64,000 nucleotides of DNA from Candidatus Poribacteria bacterium (GCA_022821495.1 JAJEDN010000025.1:1-64000), one strand, 5' to 3'; shown: positions 17,519-26,826, counted from the first letter of the stretch. A program made the numbers and translations. The notes: generated by a model from the sequence alone, not told the origin.

Positions 17519-18913
17519 CTACTCATAATCCTCCAGTTCATTGCGTAATCGTTCCAATTCCGCTTTCAATTCCATAACAACCCCCGCATACGCCGGATCC
17601 GCATAAACGTTGTGCATCTCGTATGGGTCTTTCTCCAGATCAAACAGTTCCCATTCCGGTGGTGTTGCTCGGTCAATCGCACCGCCTGACCCTAACGCCT
17701 CCCCATAATAATAGATGAGCTTATAGCGTTCCGTTCGCACGCCGTAATGCGCAGGGATATTGAAATGCGCGAGGTGCATCCAATATCGGTAATACATGGA
17801 AGTCCGCCAATCCGCAGGCGTTTTACCCGCCAACGAAGTTCGGAGACTCCTTCCCTGCATATCGTCTGAAATTGCTATGCCAGCGTAGTCGAGCAGTGTC
17901 GGTGCGAAATCGACGTTCAGGGCAATCTGCTCGCTGACACCCGCCGCTGGAATCTCACGTGGATACCGGACAAGCAACGGAATCCGCATCGATTCTTCAT
18001 ACATGAACCGTTTATCGTACCAACCGTGATCTCCCAAAAAGAACCCATGGTCCGCCGAATAGATGACGATGGTATTTTCCGCTAAATCTTCAGCATCCAG
18101 ATAATCGAGCAGTCGTCCAACGTTTTCGTCGATAGCATGCACACAACGTAGGTAGTTTTGCATATAGCACTGATAGTTCCATCGCTTCAAATCATCACCT
18201 TCCAGATTTTCAGGCGTCGGCTCTGGTAGATGATTTTTCCGCTGCATGATATCTACCTTCGCGGTATTCATACCAGCGGCAGCCGCTCGATTTTCATAAT
18301 TATCATTGAAAGTTGGCGGTTCAGGAATTTCGTCCCTATAAAGGTTTAAATGCTTCGGATTTGGGAAAAATGGATCGTGTGTCGCTTTATAGGTCGTCAT
18401 CAAAAAAAACGGCTGATCTGTCTCTCTGTTTTGTAACCAGTTCAGTGAACTGTCCGTCACGATGTCTGCGGAATACCCGTCAAATTTTTTCCGTTCCCCC
18501 ATTTCAATCATTTCAGGATTGATGTGCGCGCCTTGCACTGGAAACACGTTCCAGTAATCAAATCCATGTGGATCGCTGACACTGCCGTGTCCGAGGTGCC
18601 ATTTCCCGACAATCGCTGTCTGATATCCGTCTGTATGCAATAGCTGCGCGACTGTCTGTTCCCGCGTGTGGTCAATTGTATCCGCGAGGGTTTTGATGCC
18701 GGTTTTATGGCTGTATTTTCCTGTTAGAATAGAACCGCGTGCCGGTGTACAGATTGCGTTTGTGCAGAAACAGTTGTTGAACCGCATCCCACCATTGCCG
18801 ATTCGGTCGATGTTCGGCGTGCGATTCATTTCGCTACCGTAGCAGCTAATCGCGGGTGCCGCATGGTCATCGGACACAATGAGGAGTATATTCGGTCTGG
18901 GTGTCGTTGACAT
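17519..18913 (-). CDS. Sulfatase (arylsulfatase family)
   Basis: Hydrolyses sulfate esters, probably on carbohydrates. The 464-residue protein begins PNILLIVSDDHAAPAISCYG with the metal-binding Asp pair (D15-D16). The formylglycine motif is C55-T-P-A-R followed by GSILTGK, the cysteine form that needs a formylglycine-generating enzyme (none in the window). Other landmarks: GKWHLGHG, TTYKATHDPFFPN, and YSADHGFFLGDHGWYDK with metal-binding Asp and His. No signal peptide is visible, so it may act in the cytoplasm. Its start is 4 nt after the alcohol dehydrogenase stop, so the two are one operon. A second sulfatase lies at 53392-54729. Confidence 0.95.
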   Translation of the reverse strand: MSTTPRPNILLIVSDDHAAPAISCYGSEMNRTPNIDRIGNGGMRFNNCFCTNAICTPARGSILTGKYSHKTGIKTLADTIDHTREQTVAQLLHTDGYQTAIVGKWHLGHGSVSDPHGFDYWNVFPVQGAHINPEMIEMGERKKFDGYSADIVTDSSLNWLQNRETDQPFFLMTTYKATHDPFFPNPKHLNLYRDEIPEPPTFNDNYENRAAAAGMNTAKVDIMQRKNHLPEPTPENLEGDDLKRWNYQCYMQNYLRCVHAIDENVGRLLDYLDAEDLAENTIVIYSADHGFFLGDHGWYDKRFMYEESMRIPLLVRYPREIPAAGVSEQIALNVDFAPTLLDYAGIAISDDMQGRSLRTSLAGKTPADWRTSMYYRYWMHLAHFNIPAHYGVRTERYKLIYYYGEALGSGGAIDRATPPEWELFDLEKDPYEMHNVYADPAYAGVVMELKAELERLRNELEDYE

Positions 18914-18916
18914 GGT

Positions 18917-19939
18917 CTATTCCCAAGGTTTGAGGATAATCTTAGAACTTTCATGGGATACAGAGGTCTCGAATGCCGCTTGGATTTCACTCATCGGGAA
19001 GACGTTGCTGATGAGCAGGTCGAGGAGCGTTGAACCTTCGATGACCTTCATTAATCCCGGGAATTGGTTCAGGTTATAGTGCCATGCCCCAACGAGACGT
19101 AATCCCTTGCCGATGAGGTCCGGACTCACATGGATAACAGTATCGTTTCTCCCGCTCTGCCCGACGAAGGCGATTGTGCCGCGCCGACGCGTTGCGTCAA
19201 TGCAAAGCCGATGTGCTTGGACGTTGCCAGAACAATCAAGTGCGAAATCGACACCGCGTCTGTCTGTTGTGAGATCGCGAATCTGATCAACGGCATCTTC
19301 ATCGGTTGGATTGATGACCGCTTCAACACCCATCTGTTTCGCACGTTCAGCACGCCACGGAATCAGCTCGGCTGCAATGACCTTCGCACCGCGGAACCGG
19401 GCGTTGGTAATCGCACCGAAACCGACAGGACCAATGCCAGTAATTAACACAGTATGCGTCGCATTAACACCCATCTCGTCAAAAGCACGGTACGACGGTC
19501 CCAAAGCGCAACACGCAAGCGAAGCGTGTTCGTAGGAGATGTTATCTGGAATCTTTGGGAGTAACCAAGACGGCTTCAGAATATACTGCGCCATCGTCGC
19601 ACTGCCATAACGGGATCCGACGAATTCCTCAAAATTGTAGTTGTTTTCGCAGTGGATATAATCTCCGTCAGTGCAAAGCACGCATTTTCCACAAGGGTAT
19701 TGCGGCATCACGACCACTCGATCGCCTATCTCCACTTTTCCGGGTTGTGCGATATCCACAACCTCACCAGCCGCTTCGTGTCCAAGCCCATCGGTTTTGC
19801 TGCCATGCTCAAAAGCGTGGTATTCGGTACACATCGGGGATGCGTGGATTTTCACAACCACCCAATCCTCTTTTGGTGTCGGATCCGGTGCGTCAACCAA
19901 GCCTGCTTGCCGTTCACCTAAAATTGCTGCTACCTTCAT
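18917..19939 (-). CDS. Zinc-binding alcohol dehydrogenase (MDR family)
   Basis: A 340-residue medium-chain dehydrogenase. Catalytic zinc region: SPMCTEYHAFEHG and GLGHEAAGEVV; structural zinc: four cysteines in CGKCVLCTDGDYIHC; Rossmann loop TGIGPVGFGAITNARFRGA with VIAAEL after it, suggesting NAD preference. Probably oxidises a polyol or sugar. First gene of a two-gene operon with the sulfatase, consistent with use of a desulfated sugar. RBS on the minus strand is GTGAGGCG before the ATG at 19939. Confidence 0.9.
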   Translation of the reverse strand: MKVAAILGERQAGLVDAPDPTPKEDWVVVKIHASPMCTEYHAFEHGSKTDGLGHEAAGEVVDIAQPGKVEIGDRVVVMPQYPCGKCVLCTDGDYIHCENNYNFEEFVGSRYGSATMAQYILKPSWLLPKIPDNISYEHASLACCALGPSYRAFDEMGVNATHTVLITGIGPVGFGAITNARFRGAKVIAAELIPWRAERAKQMGVEAVINPTDEDAVDQIRDLTTDRRGVDFALDCSGNVQAHRLCIDATRRRGTIAFVGQSGRNDTVIHVSPDLIGKGLRLVGAWHYNLNQFPGLMKVIEGSTLLDLLISNVFPMSEIQAAFETSVSHESSKIILKPWE

Positions 19940-19994
19940 AATCGCGCCTCACTATTTGCTAAAGATATAGGGAATTTTGGTTAAATCTCCGCAT

Positions 19995-20023
19995 ATTTTA
20001 GCATAGGTCGCTCTATAAAGCAA
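19995..20023 (-). promoter_or_regulatory. Promoter of the alcohol dehydrogenase-sulfatase operon
   Basis: On the minus strand TTGCTT (complement of 20018-20023) and TAAAAT (complement of 19995-20000), spacing 17, giving a leader of about 50 nt before the ATG at 19939. Confidence 0.5.
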
Positions 20024-20042
20024 ATTGTAGCATAGTATTTTT

Positions 20043-20071
20043 TTGACTGTTTTCGTCAAATATGTTACCAT
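20043..20071 (+). promoter_or_regulatory. Promoter of the SodC-like lipoprotein gene, with inverted repeat
   Basis: TTGACT (20043-20048) and TACCAT (20066-20071), spacing 17. TTGAC at 20043-20047 is mirrored by GTCAA at 20055-20059, a short operator-like repeat inside the promoter. The TTG of this -35 box is also the first possible start of the long open frame, which is why that frame should not be taken as starting here. Confidence 0.5.
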
Positions 20072-20180
20072 ATTTACAGTTAGTATTGGACGTATTAGCA
20101 ATCAAGAGAAGATGGCTAATTCTGGCACCCTTATTTCGTCAAAATCCTTTTACTTTTATGCGTTTCGCACTCGTTTGTCT

Positions 20181-21401
20181 ATGAATATTAAATACCCTGC
20201 ATACACACTGTTAATAACCCTCTTTATAGCGACAGGTCTCATAAGCGGTTGCGAAAGAATTCCGACACAGGTTGTGACTACGGAACCTGTCGAAAAAGTT
20301 GCAATAGCCGTTATTTTAGAGAAAGACGGAAGTGGTCTGACAGGCAAAGCCACATTCGTGGAAATGGATGGTTTGGTTCACGTCAAGATTGAGATTCAGA
20401 ATGCGACCTCCGGTTTACATGCAGCGCATCTTCATATAGGCAGCTGCACTGACGTGGGACCACATTGGCACCCTATGGGAATTCCAGCAGGCACAATCGG
20501 TGTACCCGTCGCCGTGGGGACACCCGATATGCCACCCATCGGTGTCGGTGAAATTGGTAACATCTCTGTCGGCGAAGACGGTACAGGGGTTTTGGAATTT
20601 ATTACACCGCTCTGGTCTCTTAGCGGCGATCCAAGCACCGACATCCTCGGTAAACTGATACTTATCCACGAAACAGGCGATACCTTTCAAACCAACCCAC
20701 ACGCACACCATACTCCGATGGAGACATCAGATATATCTACCACCGACGCAGGCGTGGGCACGCATACCCATAACATAGCGCAGATGCAGATGGAAACGGA
20801 GATAGTGGCAGCCACGCATATTTGTACGCAGACAGTGCTCGGTCAGCAGATCGACTTGGAATTGGAACATCACCTTCCGGGTCAAGTAGTGGACCCGCAT
20901 AGTCACGATCCGTTGGAGCTGCTGCTTAAATGCTTTTTTACCCCTGAACAACTGCTGGATCTTGCGTTTTTGTCTGTGATTCAACTTACAGAATCGCCAG
21001 CGTACCAAGCGTTTTTGGAAAGTGAACCCGATAGTTTAGCTGCCTACCACGAATTTTTTCTGTCTAACGGGACACCTATCGATCCTGATTTCTTCACAAA
21101 CCAATATCGGCTTACCTTCCCTACCGGCGCGCCTGAAGCATTCGAGCAGGAGATGCGGATGCGATTAACGCACCTCTACATCGCATCAGGCATAGATTTT
21201 GAAAGCCCTGCTGACTTGATGGGTTACAACCAACTCCTCATCACGTTTTTGGATGCTCGAACGACTGCGTGGATGTTAGGCTATTTCCAAGGGGACGATG
21301 TAGCGTTCGGCGAATGGATTGTTGGGGTCCTTAGAGAGGTGCCAGTAAAAGCAGGTGGCGGTGCGCGCATCGGTTGCGGCGTGATTGAATTGATGGAATA
21401 A
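20181..21401 (+). CDS. Lipoprotein with Cu/Zn superoxide dismutase-like domain
   Basis: Start ATG 20181 is chosen because it gives a lipoprotein signal (MNIKYPAYTLLITLFIATGL then ISGC, lipidated Cys24); ATG at 20112 is possible. 406 residues. Residues about 50-170 resemble SodC/CHRD-type domains: GLHAAHLHIGSC, GPHWHPMG, GEIGNISVGEDGTGVLEF and GKLILIHETGDTF follow the order of SodC motifs (HxH, GPHFN, GDLGNI, VVHE), although the arginine and full metal set cannot be confirmed. The following histidine-rich segment (HAHHTPM, HTHNIAQMQ, HHLPGQVVDPHSHDPLEL) may bind metal. The C-terminal 190 residues are unrecognised. Likely anchored at the outer membrane. Confidence 0.7.
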   Translation: MNIKYPAYTLLITLFIATGLISGCERIPTQVVTTEPVEKVAIAVILEKDGSGLTGKATFVEMDGLVHVKIEIQNATSGLHAAHLHIGSCTDVGPHWHPMGIPAGTIGVPVAVGTPDMPPIGVGEIGNISVGEDGTGVLEFITPLWSLSGDPSTDILGKLILIHETGDTFQTNPHAHHTPMETSDISTTDAGVGTHTHNIAQMQMETEIVAATHICTQTVLGQQIDLELEHHLPGQVVDPHSHDPLELLLKCFFTPEQLLDLAFLSVIQLTESPAYQAFLESEPDSLAAYHEFFLSNGTPIDPDFFTNQYRLTFPTGAPEAFEQEMRMRLTHLYIASGIDFESPADLMGYNQLLITFLDARTTAWMLGYFQGDDVAFGEWIVGVLREVPVKAGGGARIGCGVIELME

Positions 21402-21484
21402 AGACTTTACCCTTCTGTAGAATTCTTGCTGCGAAGCACTCCCACTCGCGGGTCCCCGGTAAATTTATAACGCCCCCAAATTTC

Positions 21485-21513
21485 TTGAATTAAACGTCGT
21501 GTTATGGTATCAT
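21485..21513 (+). promoter_or_regulatory. Promoter of the rhamnonate-dehydratase-like gene
   Basis: TTGAAT (21485-21490) and TATCAT (21508-21513), spacing 17, with the ATG at 21541 about 21 nt after the expected start. This likely serves the following three genes, which are spaced by 1 and 4 nt. Confidence 0.55.
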
Positions 21514-21540
21514 GTGGCAAACCTTCAACGGAGTGAGCGC

Positions 21541-22710
21541 ATGAAAATCAAAGACATACAGACAGTCCGAATCAATGTGCCGCCGCGAGACACTAAACGC
21601 ACAGAACCCCGACGCCAGCCGTGGAACGCCCACGCCGAAGTCGCGAATCCAATGTCGCGCTACCCGCAATACAAACGCCACCGTTCGAGTTGGATGCCGA
21701 AATGGGATCAAGTCTACGTCAAAGTCACCGCCGAAGATGGGACTTGGGGGATAGGCGAAACCTCCTTCGGGACGCCAGTTGCAGCAATTATTGATGAACA
21801 CTTCGCACCGATGCTGATCGGCGAAAACTGCTTCGCCGTTGAGAAGATTTGGGATATGATGTTTCGTATGTCCAAACCCTACGGTTCGCAAGGCTTAACG
21901 AGTTGCGCGATGAGCGGGATCGACATCGCCTTATGGGATCTGAACGGCAAAATCAAGAACCAACCCGTCTATGAACTGCTCGGTGGTCCCTTACGTGAAA
22001 AAATGTTCGCTTATGCCACGGGCAACGACACTGATTGGCAGTTGGAACTTGGGTTCAAAGCCGTGAAGTTGGCATGCCCATACGGCCCCACAGACGGTGA
22101 ATGGGGATTAAAAGAGAACGAAAAACTGGTCGCGAAAACCAGAGAGACAGTCGGTGATGATGTTGAAATTATGCTTGACTGTTACATGGCGTTCGATGTC
22201 GATTACACCATTCGCTTGGCACACCGGCTCCGTCCGTATCGCCTCAAGTGGATAGAAGAATTTCTCATCCCAGAAGACCTTGACGGCTTGGTGAAGGTCA
22301 GGGAGGTTGTCGATTGGATAAGCCTGGCAAGTGGTGAGCATCACTACACCCGCTTCCCGTTTCAGCAAATCATTGAGAAACGGTGTTTAGACATCTTACA
22401 ACCCGATACGTTCTGGGTCGGTGGTATAACTGAATGCGTCAAGATTTGTCATCTCGCGGATGCCGCAGGGCTTACTGTTATTTTTCATGGCGGCGGTCTC
22501 CGTCAATCAGGACTCCATCTCTCCGCGGCGATGCCGAATACACCTTGGGTTGAATACTACCTCGGTGTCCCCCCCGGTGTACCTCTGGAGGAAACGAAAT
22601 TGTTTGAAGGTGAATCTCTCCCGAAAGATAGTTACATTTCTCCAAACGACGGACCTGGACTCGGTTTACATATTGAAGAGGCATGGCTGACACCGAGAAA
22701 CCCGAGATAA
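21541..22710 (+). CDS. Enolase-superfamily sugar-acid dehydratase, L-rhamnonate dehydratase-like
   Basis: A 389-residue member of the mandelate racemase subgroup. ATG 21541 follows GGAGTGAGCGC; the longer frame from 21499 lies over the promoter. ANPMSRYPQYKRHRSSW near residue 35 resembles the ATPMSKY segment of RhmD. The barrel shows GFKAVKLACPYGP, metal ligand Asp in IMLDCYMAFDV, then WIEEFLIPED and SGEHHYTRFPF, and the general-base region VIFHGGG. Predicted reaction: dehydration of L-rhamnonate or a close aldonate to the 2-keto-3-deoxy acid. It ends 1 nt before a SurA-like gene, an unusual operon partner. Confidence 0.82.
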   Translation: MKIKDIQTVRINVPPRDTKRTEPRRQPWNAHAEVANPMSRYPQYKRHRSSWMPKWDQVYVKVTAEDGTWGIGETSFGTPVAAIIDEHFAPMLIGENCFAVEKIWDMMFRMSKPYGSQGLTSCAMSGIDIALWDLNGKIKNQPVYELLGGPLREKMFAYATGNDTDWQLELGFKAVKLACPYGPTDGEWGLKENEKLVAKTRETVGDDVEIMLDCYMAFDVDYTIRLAHRLRPYRLKWIEEFLIPEDLDGLVKVREVVDWISLASGEHHYTRFPFQQIIEKRCLDILQPDTFWVGGITECVKICHLADAAGLTVIFHGGGLRQSGLHLSAAMPNTPWVEYYLGVPPGVPLEETKLFEGESLPKDSYISPNDGPGLGLHIEEAWLTPRNPR

Positions 22711-22711
22711 C

Positions 22712-23683
22712 ATGCAACGCTGTATCATCTTTTTCCTCTTACTCTGTATCAGTGGGAACACATCCGCGCAAGTAATTATTGATGCTGTCATCGCAGTTGT
22801 CAATACGGATGCTATTACACGCAGTGAACTCGAAAATGAGTTCCGAATCGCTGCGATTATGGGCAAACCTACTACCGAAACACCAACTGCTGCTGAGAAA
22901 CGCGCGGTTTTAGAGACTATCATTAACCGCAAATTCGTCCTACAGGAATCAGATCAGATTGGCGTTGTAGTTGCAGAACGCGATGCGCAGATTGCAGCGC
23001 AGATTGCAGAGATTCGTGCAAGGTATGCTTCCCAGACAGATTTCCAAAACGCTCTGGAGCAGTACCAGTTAGAAACCGAAACCTTGAAAATGTGGGTCTA
23101 TGAGCAGCTCATTTACGGTGAATTTTTCCGACGTAAATTTTTCAACGCCGTCAATAGTGCGGAGGTCGAAAGATTGACCAAATCGTATTATGAGAAAAAT
23201 AAAGAAGAATTTGTTGTACCACCCACTGTTACCTTCTATTCACTGCTGATAGTTGTCCCAGATGCTACATCAGAAACCGAAAAGCAAAACACAACGGACC
23301 TGACCCAGAAACTCAGTGAGCGTTTACAGAACGGAGAAACATTTGAGACAGCGCGCAAGGCTTATGAGACACAATTGTCACTTCAGTTTAAAGTCCTGAC
23401 GGTTGAAACACATACACCATTAGGAACCGTTGTAACCGAATTGCAAACTTTTGAGCGAAGTCAGCCACTTGTTGTTGAAGAAGGATATCAAATTGTTGAA
23501 CGCATTCGGAATAACCCACCTCGCCAAAAGGCGTATTCAGAAGTCAGTGAGGCGATAGCAGAACGGGTTCGACAAGAGCAAGCGGAAAAGCAATTTGAAG
23601 CGTGGTTAAATGGGCAAAAAGAAGAGGGGATATGGCATATTTTAGATAATGCCCTCACACGACGGGAAAACGAGGTGAAGTAA
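22712..23683 (+). CDS. SurA/PpiC-like periplasmic chaperone
   Basis: A 323-residue exported protein with signal peptide (MQRCIIFFLLLCISGNTSA). The mature start QVIIDAVIAVVNTDAITRSE is the characteristic SurA N-terminal segment, followed by RAVLETIINRKFVLQESDQ and a helical chaperone region. A parvulin-like region (about 165-270: TVTFYSLLIVVPDA ... GETFETARKAYE ... VVEEGYQIVERI) is shorter and diverged, so isomerase activity is doubtful. Likely assists folding or outer-membrane targeting of exported proteins. It starts 1 nt after the dehydratase stop and 4 nt before the TPR gene. Confidence 0.8.
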   Translation: MQRCIIFFLLLCISGNTSAQVIIDAVIAVVNTDAITRSELENEFRIAAIMGKPTTETPTAAEKRAVLETIINRKFVLQESDQIGVVVAERDAQIAAQIAEIRARYASQTDFQNALEQYQLETETLKMWVYEQLIYGEFFRRKFFNAVNSAEVERLTKSYYEKNKEEFVVPPTVTFYSLLIVVPDATSETEKQNTTDLTQKLSERLQNGETFETARKAYETQLSLQFKVLTVETHTPLGTVVTELQTFERSQPLVVEEGYQIVERIRNNPPRQKAYSEVSEAIAERVRQEQAEKQFEAWLNGQKEEGIWHILDNALTRRENEVK

Positions 23684-23687
23684 ACAG

Positions 23688-25355
23688 ATGTCGGACTATC
23701 AGAACTTGAATCATCACGGATATCGACGACCACGCGGTCCCGTTCCACGGGTAAGATGGAAGTATTTCATCATTGCGATACTTGTGTTTGCTGCATCGGT
23801 CTCAGGAGACACTTTACAGACGGATGTAACTGACGACGCTAAAACGTTTCAGAAACGGTTGAAAGCGGCACAACACGCATTTCAAGCAGAACAATGGGAA
23901 GACGCTCTCCGTTTATATCGCGCCCTCGCCAAAGAGGCTCCTGAATTATCCGTTGTTTATATTGGTGAAGGGGATGCCGCCGCAAAACTGAAGGACTATC
24001 CTGCGGCTATTACTGCCTTCGAGCATGCCTTGAAACGCCTTTCAACGGAACAGCAGACCGATATTTCGATCGCACGCCTGCAATTCATTGTGCAAGCCAA
24101 ACTCGCCACCGCATATCACCGCAACAAGCAGCTTGACGCAGCAGATATATGGTTCCAAAAAGCCATCAAAGGTGCAGGTGAAGATGCCCCCGCTGCATGG
24201 TACGTCGCTTTAGGACAGATTGAAACCGAGCGCGGGAATTTAGAGCAGGCGCGTAGATACTATATTGTTGCCGTACAACTACATCCAGACACAACTGCTG
24301 CCTATAACAATCTTGGACATGTACTTCTCAAGCTCAACCGTGTTGATGAAGCCGATGCCGTTTTTCGGGAAGCACTCGCCCAAGACGAAACGCTCGCCAG
24401 TGCGGCGTTCGGGCGCGGTGAGGTAGGCGTAAACCGCGGACAATTTGACGTTGCCCGCCATTTTTATCAACACGCTACCGAACACGCACCACACGAACCT
24501 ATATTTCACAAATCACTCGCAGATGTCCTCCGCAGTATAGGAAACAATAAAGCAGCCGAAGCAGCCGAAGCGCGTTACCGTCGAACACTTGCCGAACGTT
24601 ATCTCCGTCAAGCGCATTGGTTTATTGAAAACAAGCAGTTACAGCGTGCATTAGCGCCGCTGCAAAAGGCACTTGAAACGGATGATAGGTTTACACCTGC
24701 GCTGAAAGATTACGCATACATTCAGATGCAACTCGGCGAATTAGCAGCCGCCAAGCAGAAGTATCAGCGCGTCCTCACGATAGAACCGAACTCTCGGCAG
24801 GCACTTTTACACCTCGGCATGATAGAAGCCAAACTCGGAAACCCGACAAATGCCATAGCAGCCTATCTTGCACTCATCAAACACGAACCGGATTTTATGG
24901 ATACCTACGTGCAACTTGCGAATCTGCACGAGAGGTTAGAAGACTTAGCAGCTGCCGAACAAGCGCTCACGATGGGAATAGAACACGAACCGACGTGGGC
25001 ACCCGGGTATCTATGGCGTGGAAAGATTTATCAAAAACAGAAGGCATCTAACAGGGCAGAAGCCGATTTCCGTCAGGCAATCCAACTCGCGCCAAATGTC
25101 CCCTTTCCGAAAGAAGCACTGGCATCACTACTCGCAACGGAAAACAGGAAACTTGCCGAAGCACGGACGCTTGCTGAGGCTGTCGTTAAAAGTGATAGCC
25201 GCCCGGTACACCGTGCCACGCTTGCCTTCGTCTATTACCGTCTCAATCGTATTTCCGATGCACAACGTGAAATTGAAAACGCTTTTAGGAAGGATCCTAA
25301 GCACCCGTATATTCTAAAAATCCGATCAAAAATTCTGAATCCCGATAGGCAATGA
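23688..25355 (+). CDS. TPR repeat protein with N-terminal membrane anchor
   Basis: A 555-residue protein. Residues 21-40 (RVRWKYFIIAILVFAASVSG) form a basic-then-hydrophobic signal or anchor. After that nearly the whole chain is tetratricopeptide repeats: for example ALRLYRALAKEAPELSVVYI, AAWYVALGQIETERGNLEQA, AAYNNLGHVLLKLNRVDEAD and APGYLWRGKIYQKQKASNRA. A scaffold in the periplasm, perhaps with the SurA-like protein encoded 4 nt upstream. GAGGTGAAG precedes the ATG. Confidence 0.9.
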   Translation: MSDYQNLNHHGYRRPRGPVPRVRWKYFIIAILVFAASVSGDTLQTDVTDDAKTFQKRLKAAQHAFQAEQWEDALRLYRALAKEAPELSVVYIGEGDAAAKLKDYPAAITAFEHALKRLSTEQQTDISIARLQFIVQAKLATAYHRNKQLDAADIWFQKAIKGAGEDAPAAWYVALGQIETERGNLEQARRYYIVAVQLHPDTTAAYNNLGHVLLKLNRVDEADAVFREALAQDETLASAAFGRGEVGVNRGQFDVARHFYQHATEHAPHEPIFHKSLADVLRSIGNNKAAEAAEARYRRTLAERYLRQAHWFIENKQLQRALAPLQKALETDDRFTPALKDYAYIQMQLGELAAAKQKYQRVLTIEPNSRQALLHLGMIEAKLGNPTNAIAAYLALIKHEPDFMDTYVQLANLHERLEDLAAAEQALTMGIEHEPTWAPGYLWRGKIYQKQKASNRAEADFRQAIQLAPNVPFPKEALASLLATENRKLAEARTLAEAVVKSDSRPVHRATLAFVYYRLNRISDAQREIENAFRKDPKHPYILKIRSKILNPDRQ

Positions 25356-25876
25356 CGCTTTAATATGATTTTTTCTTGAAAATTTAAACAAACTTTAGTA
25401 CGCTTTATATCACGTGAGTTTGATAAATAATTGAAAGTTTTTGGATAAAGAGAACCCCTTTAGGATAATGAAATTACCACATTTCTCTAACCAACCCTTT
25501 ACCCCAAAAGTATTTTCAAGCAAAATTAGCAATTTTACGGATATAATTTGCTTTTTTCCTGAAAGTATCCTATAATTCATAGTTAGGTATAGGGTTTTTT
25601 ATTTTTTTCTGTAAATAAAAATAAAATTTGACCTATTATAACCTAATAAGTGTGTCAATTGCCTCGCGATGCGTCGCGAGGAGCAGCGCGAAGCCGCTAT
25701 CAAACATTCGCTCTACAGGTTAACGGTTGACTACAGTTTATTCTCAAACTCACGTTTTATATAACGTTGTGTATACATGAACCTGAAGAGTTAAATTCCG
25801 AGATGAATGGGCTTTGTCGCATAAAGTCCACAACTCTTCGTCAATTTTATTCAAATATAGAAAAAGGAGCATTATA
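25356..25876. other. AT-rich gene-free stretch with a GC hairpin
   Basis: About 520 nt without a gene. It is strongly AT-rich except for an island at 25660-25700 holding a perfect hairpin: CCTCGCGA (25662-25669), TGCG loop, TCGCGAGG (25674-25681). The last 40 nt (CAATTTTATTCAAATATAG, then AAAAAGGAGC) closely match the region just before the MDGD lipoprotein gene (27035-27065). Confidence 0.5.
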
Positions 25877-26752
25877 ATGCTTAAATTTCAGATAGCCTTG
25901 GCTATCATTTTAGTCGGTTGTATCGCTTTCTCATCTTGTGATCGGAGACTGGGTGAGTTAGATATGGTTCCCGATGACACGGGCACCGACATGCCCACGG
26001 ATATGACCCTGGACCTGATAAAAATGGGCGCGTACACGTCATGGATGCATAAGATGTTGCCAGCACCGGTGCCCATGGCCGATGCTATGAGCCCAGCCGA
26101 GACTGGCGCAGCACACAATCCGGCCCATGCGACTACGGGTATTACTACCGCCCGGACCTTCTACATCAACGACATTGGTGTCATGGCGAACAAGGAGGGG
26201 ACGATGTACCCCGCCGGGACCGTGATTGTCAAGGAAATTATGGATGATACCAACATGTTCGTCGATAAAGTCGCCGTGATGATGAAGAGCGACGATCCGA
26301 TGTATGCTGGTCACAACGGCTGGGTATACAAAAAATATGCCCGTGCCAGTCAAGATGCTGAGTATATGCAGGTCAGGGGCTCTAACCTTGAAGATGCAGG
26401 GAACGGCTGCCACGGTTGCCATGCCAAAGCCACTAATGACAGTGTCTTTGTGTCACTCGCTCCGGACGTGACCGGTGATGGAATTGGCAATATACAAGAC
26501 CTTGTTTCAATCGCGAGCGCAATAGGTCAGCCGGTAACCGCAGATAACATGCATCTTGACGTGAACGGTGATGGCGTTATTGACCAAGCGGATGTAGAGG
26601 CTGCGGCAACAGCCCTTGGTGCTGACCCAGCGGATATAGAGGCTTTATTATCAGCAGGCGCTGGTGATGGTGCTACGCCCGAAGGGACTGGTGATGGAGC
26701 TGGCAACGGGGACGGAAACGGGAACGATGATGTTCCTCCCCAACCCCAATAG
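25877..26752 (+). CDS. Lipoprotein: cytochrome P460 domain fused to dockerin-like repeats
   Basis: ATG 25877 with AAAAAGGAGC upstream; 291 residues. Lipoprotein signal MLKFQIALAIILVGCIAFSS then Cys21. Residues about 90-195 fit the cytochrome P460 family: ARTFYINDIGVMANKEG, YPAGTVIVKEIMD, VAVMMKSDDP, GWVYKKYARA and the heme motif CHGCH in NGCHGCHAKATND. P460 proteins bind a lysine-crosslinked c-type heme and act on hydroxylamine/NO or stay uncharacterised. Then two EF-hand-type dockerin repeats (DVTGDGIGNIQDLV and DVNGDGVIDQADVE) and a low-complexity GDGxGNG tail. A P460-dockerin combination on a lipid anchor is unusual. Its own terminator follows. Confidence 0.8.
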   Translation: MLKFQIALAIILVGCIAFSSCDRRLGELDMVPDDTGTDMPTDMTLDLIKMGAYTSWMHKMLPAPVPMADAMSPAETGAAHNPAHATTGITTARTFYINDIGVMANKEGTMYPAGTVIVKEIMDDTNMFVDKVAVMMKSDDPMYAGHNGWVYKKYARASQDAEYMQVRGSNLEDAGNGCHGCHAKATNDSVFVSLAPDVTGDGIGNIQDLVSIASAIGQPVTADNMHLDVNGDGVIDQADVEAAATALGADPADIEALLSAGAGDGATPEGTGDGAGNGDGNGNDDVPPQPQ

Positions 26753-26774
26753 TTCCATCTCTAATACCTATAAG

Positions 26775-26826
26775 AAGGGGATTGGCAACCGTATTTTTGG
26801 GTTGCCAGTCCCTTTCTGCTTTTTTA
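26775..26826 (+). terminator. Intrinsic terminator after the P460 lipoprotein gene
   Basis: AAGGGGATTGGCAACC pairs with GGTTGCCAGTCCCTTT around a 9-nt loop, then TCTGCTTTTTT. The stem and the preceding TAGTTCCATCTC are shared with the terminator of the paralogous gene at 27518-27566. Confidence 0.85.

Noticed and set aside
20043-20180. N-terminal extension of the SodC-like lipoprotein
   Set aside because: The TTG belongs to a -35 box and the lipoprotein signal begins at 20181.
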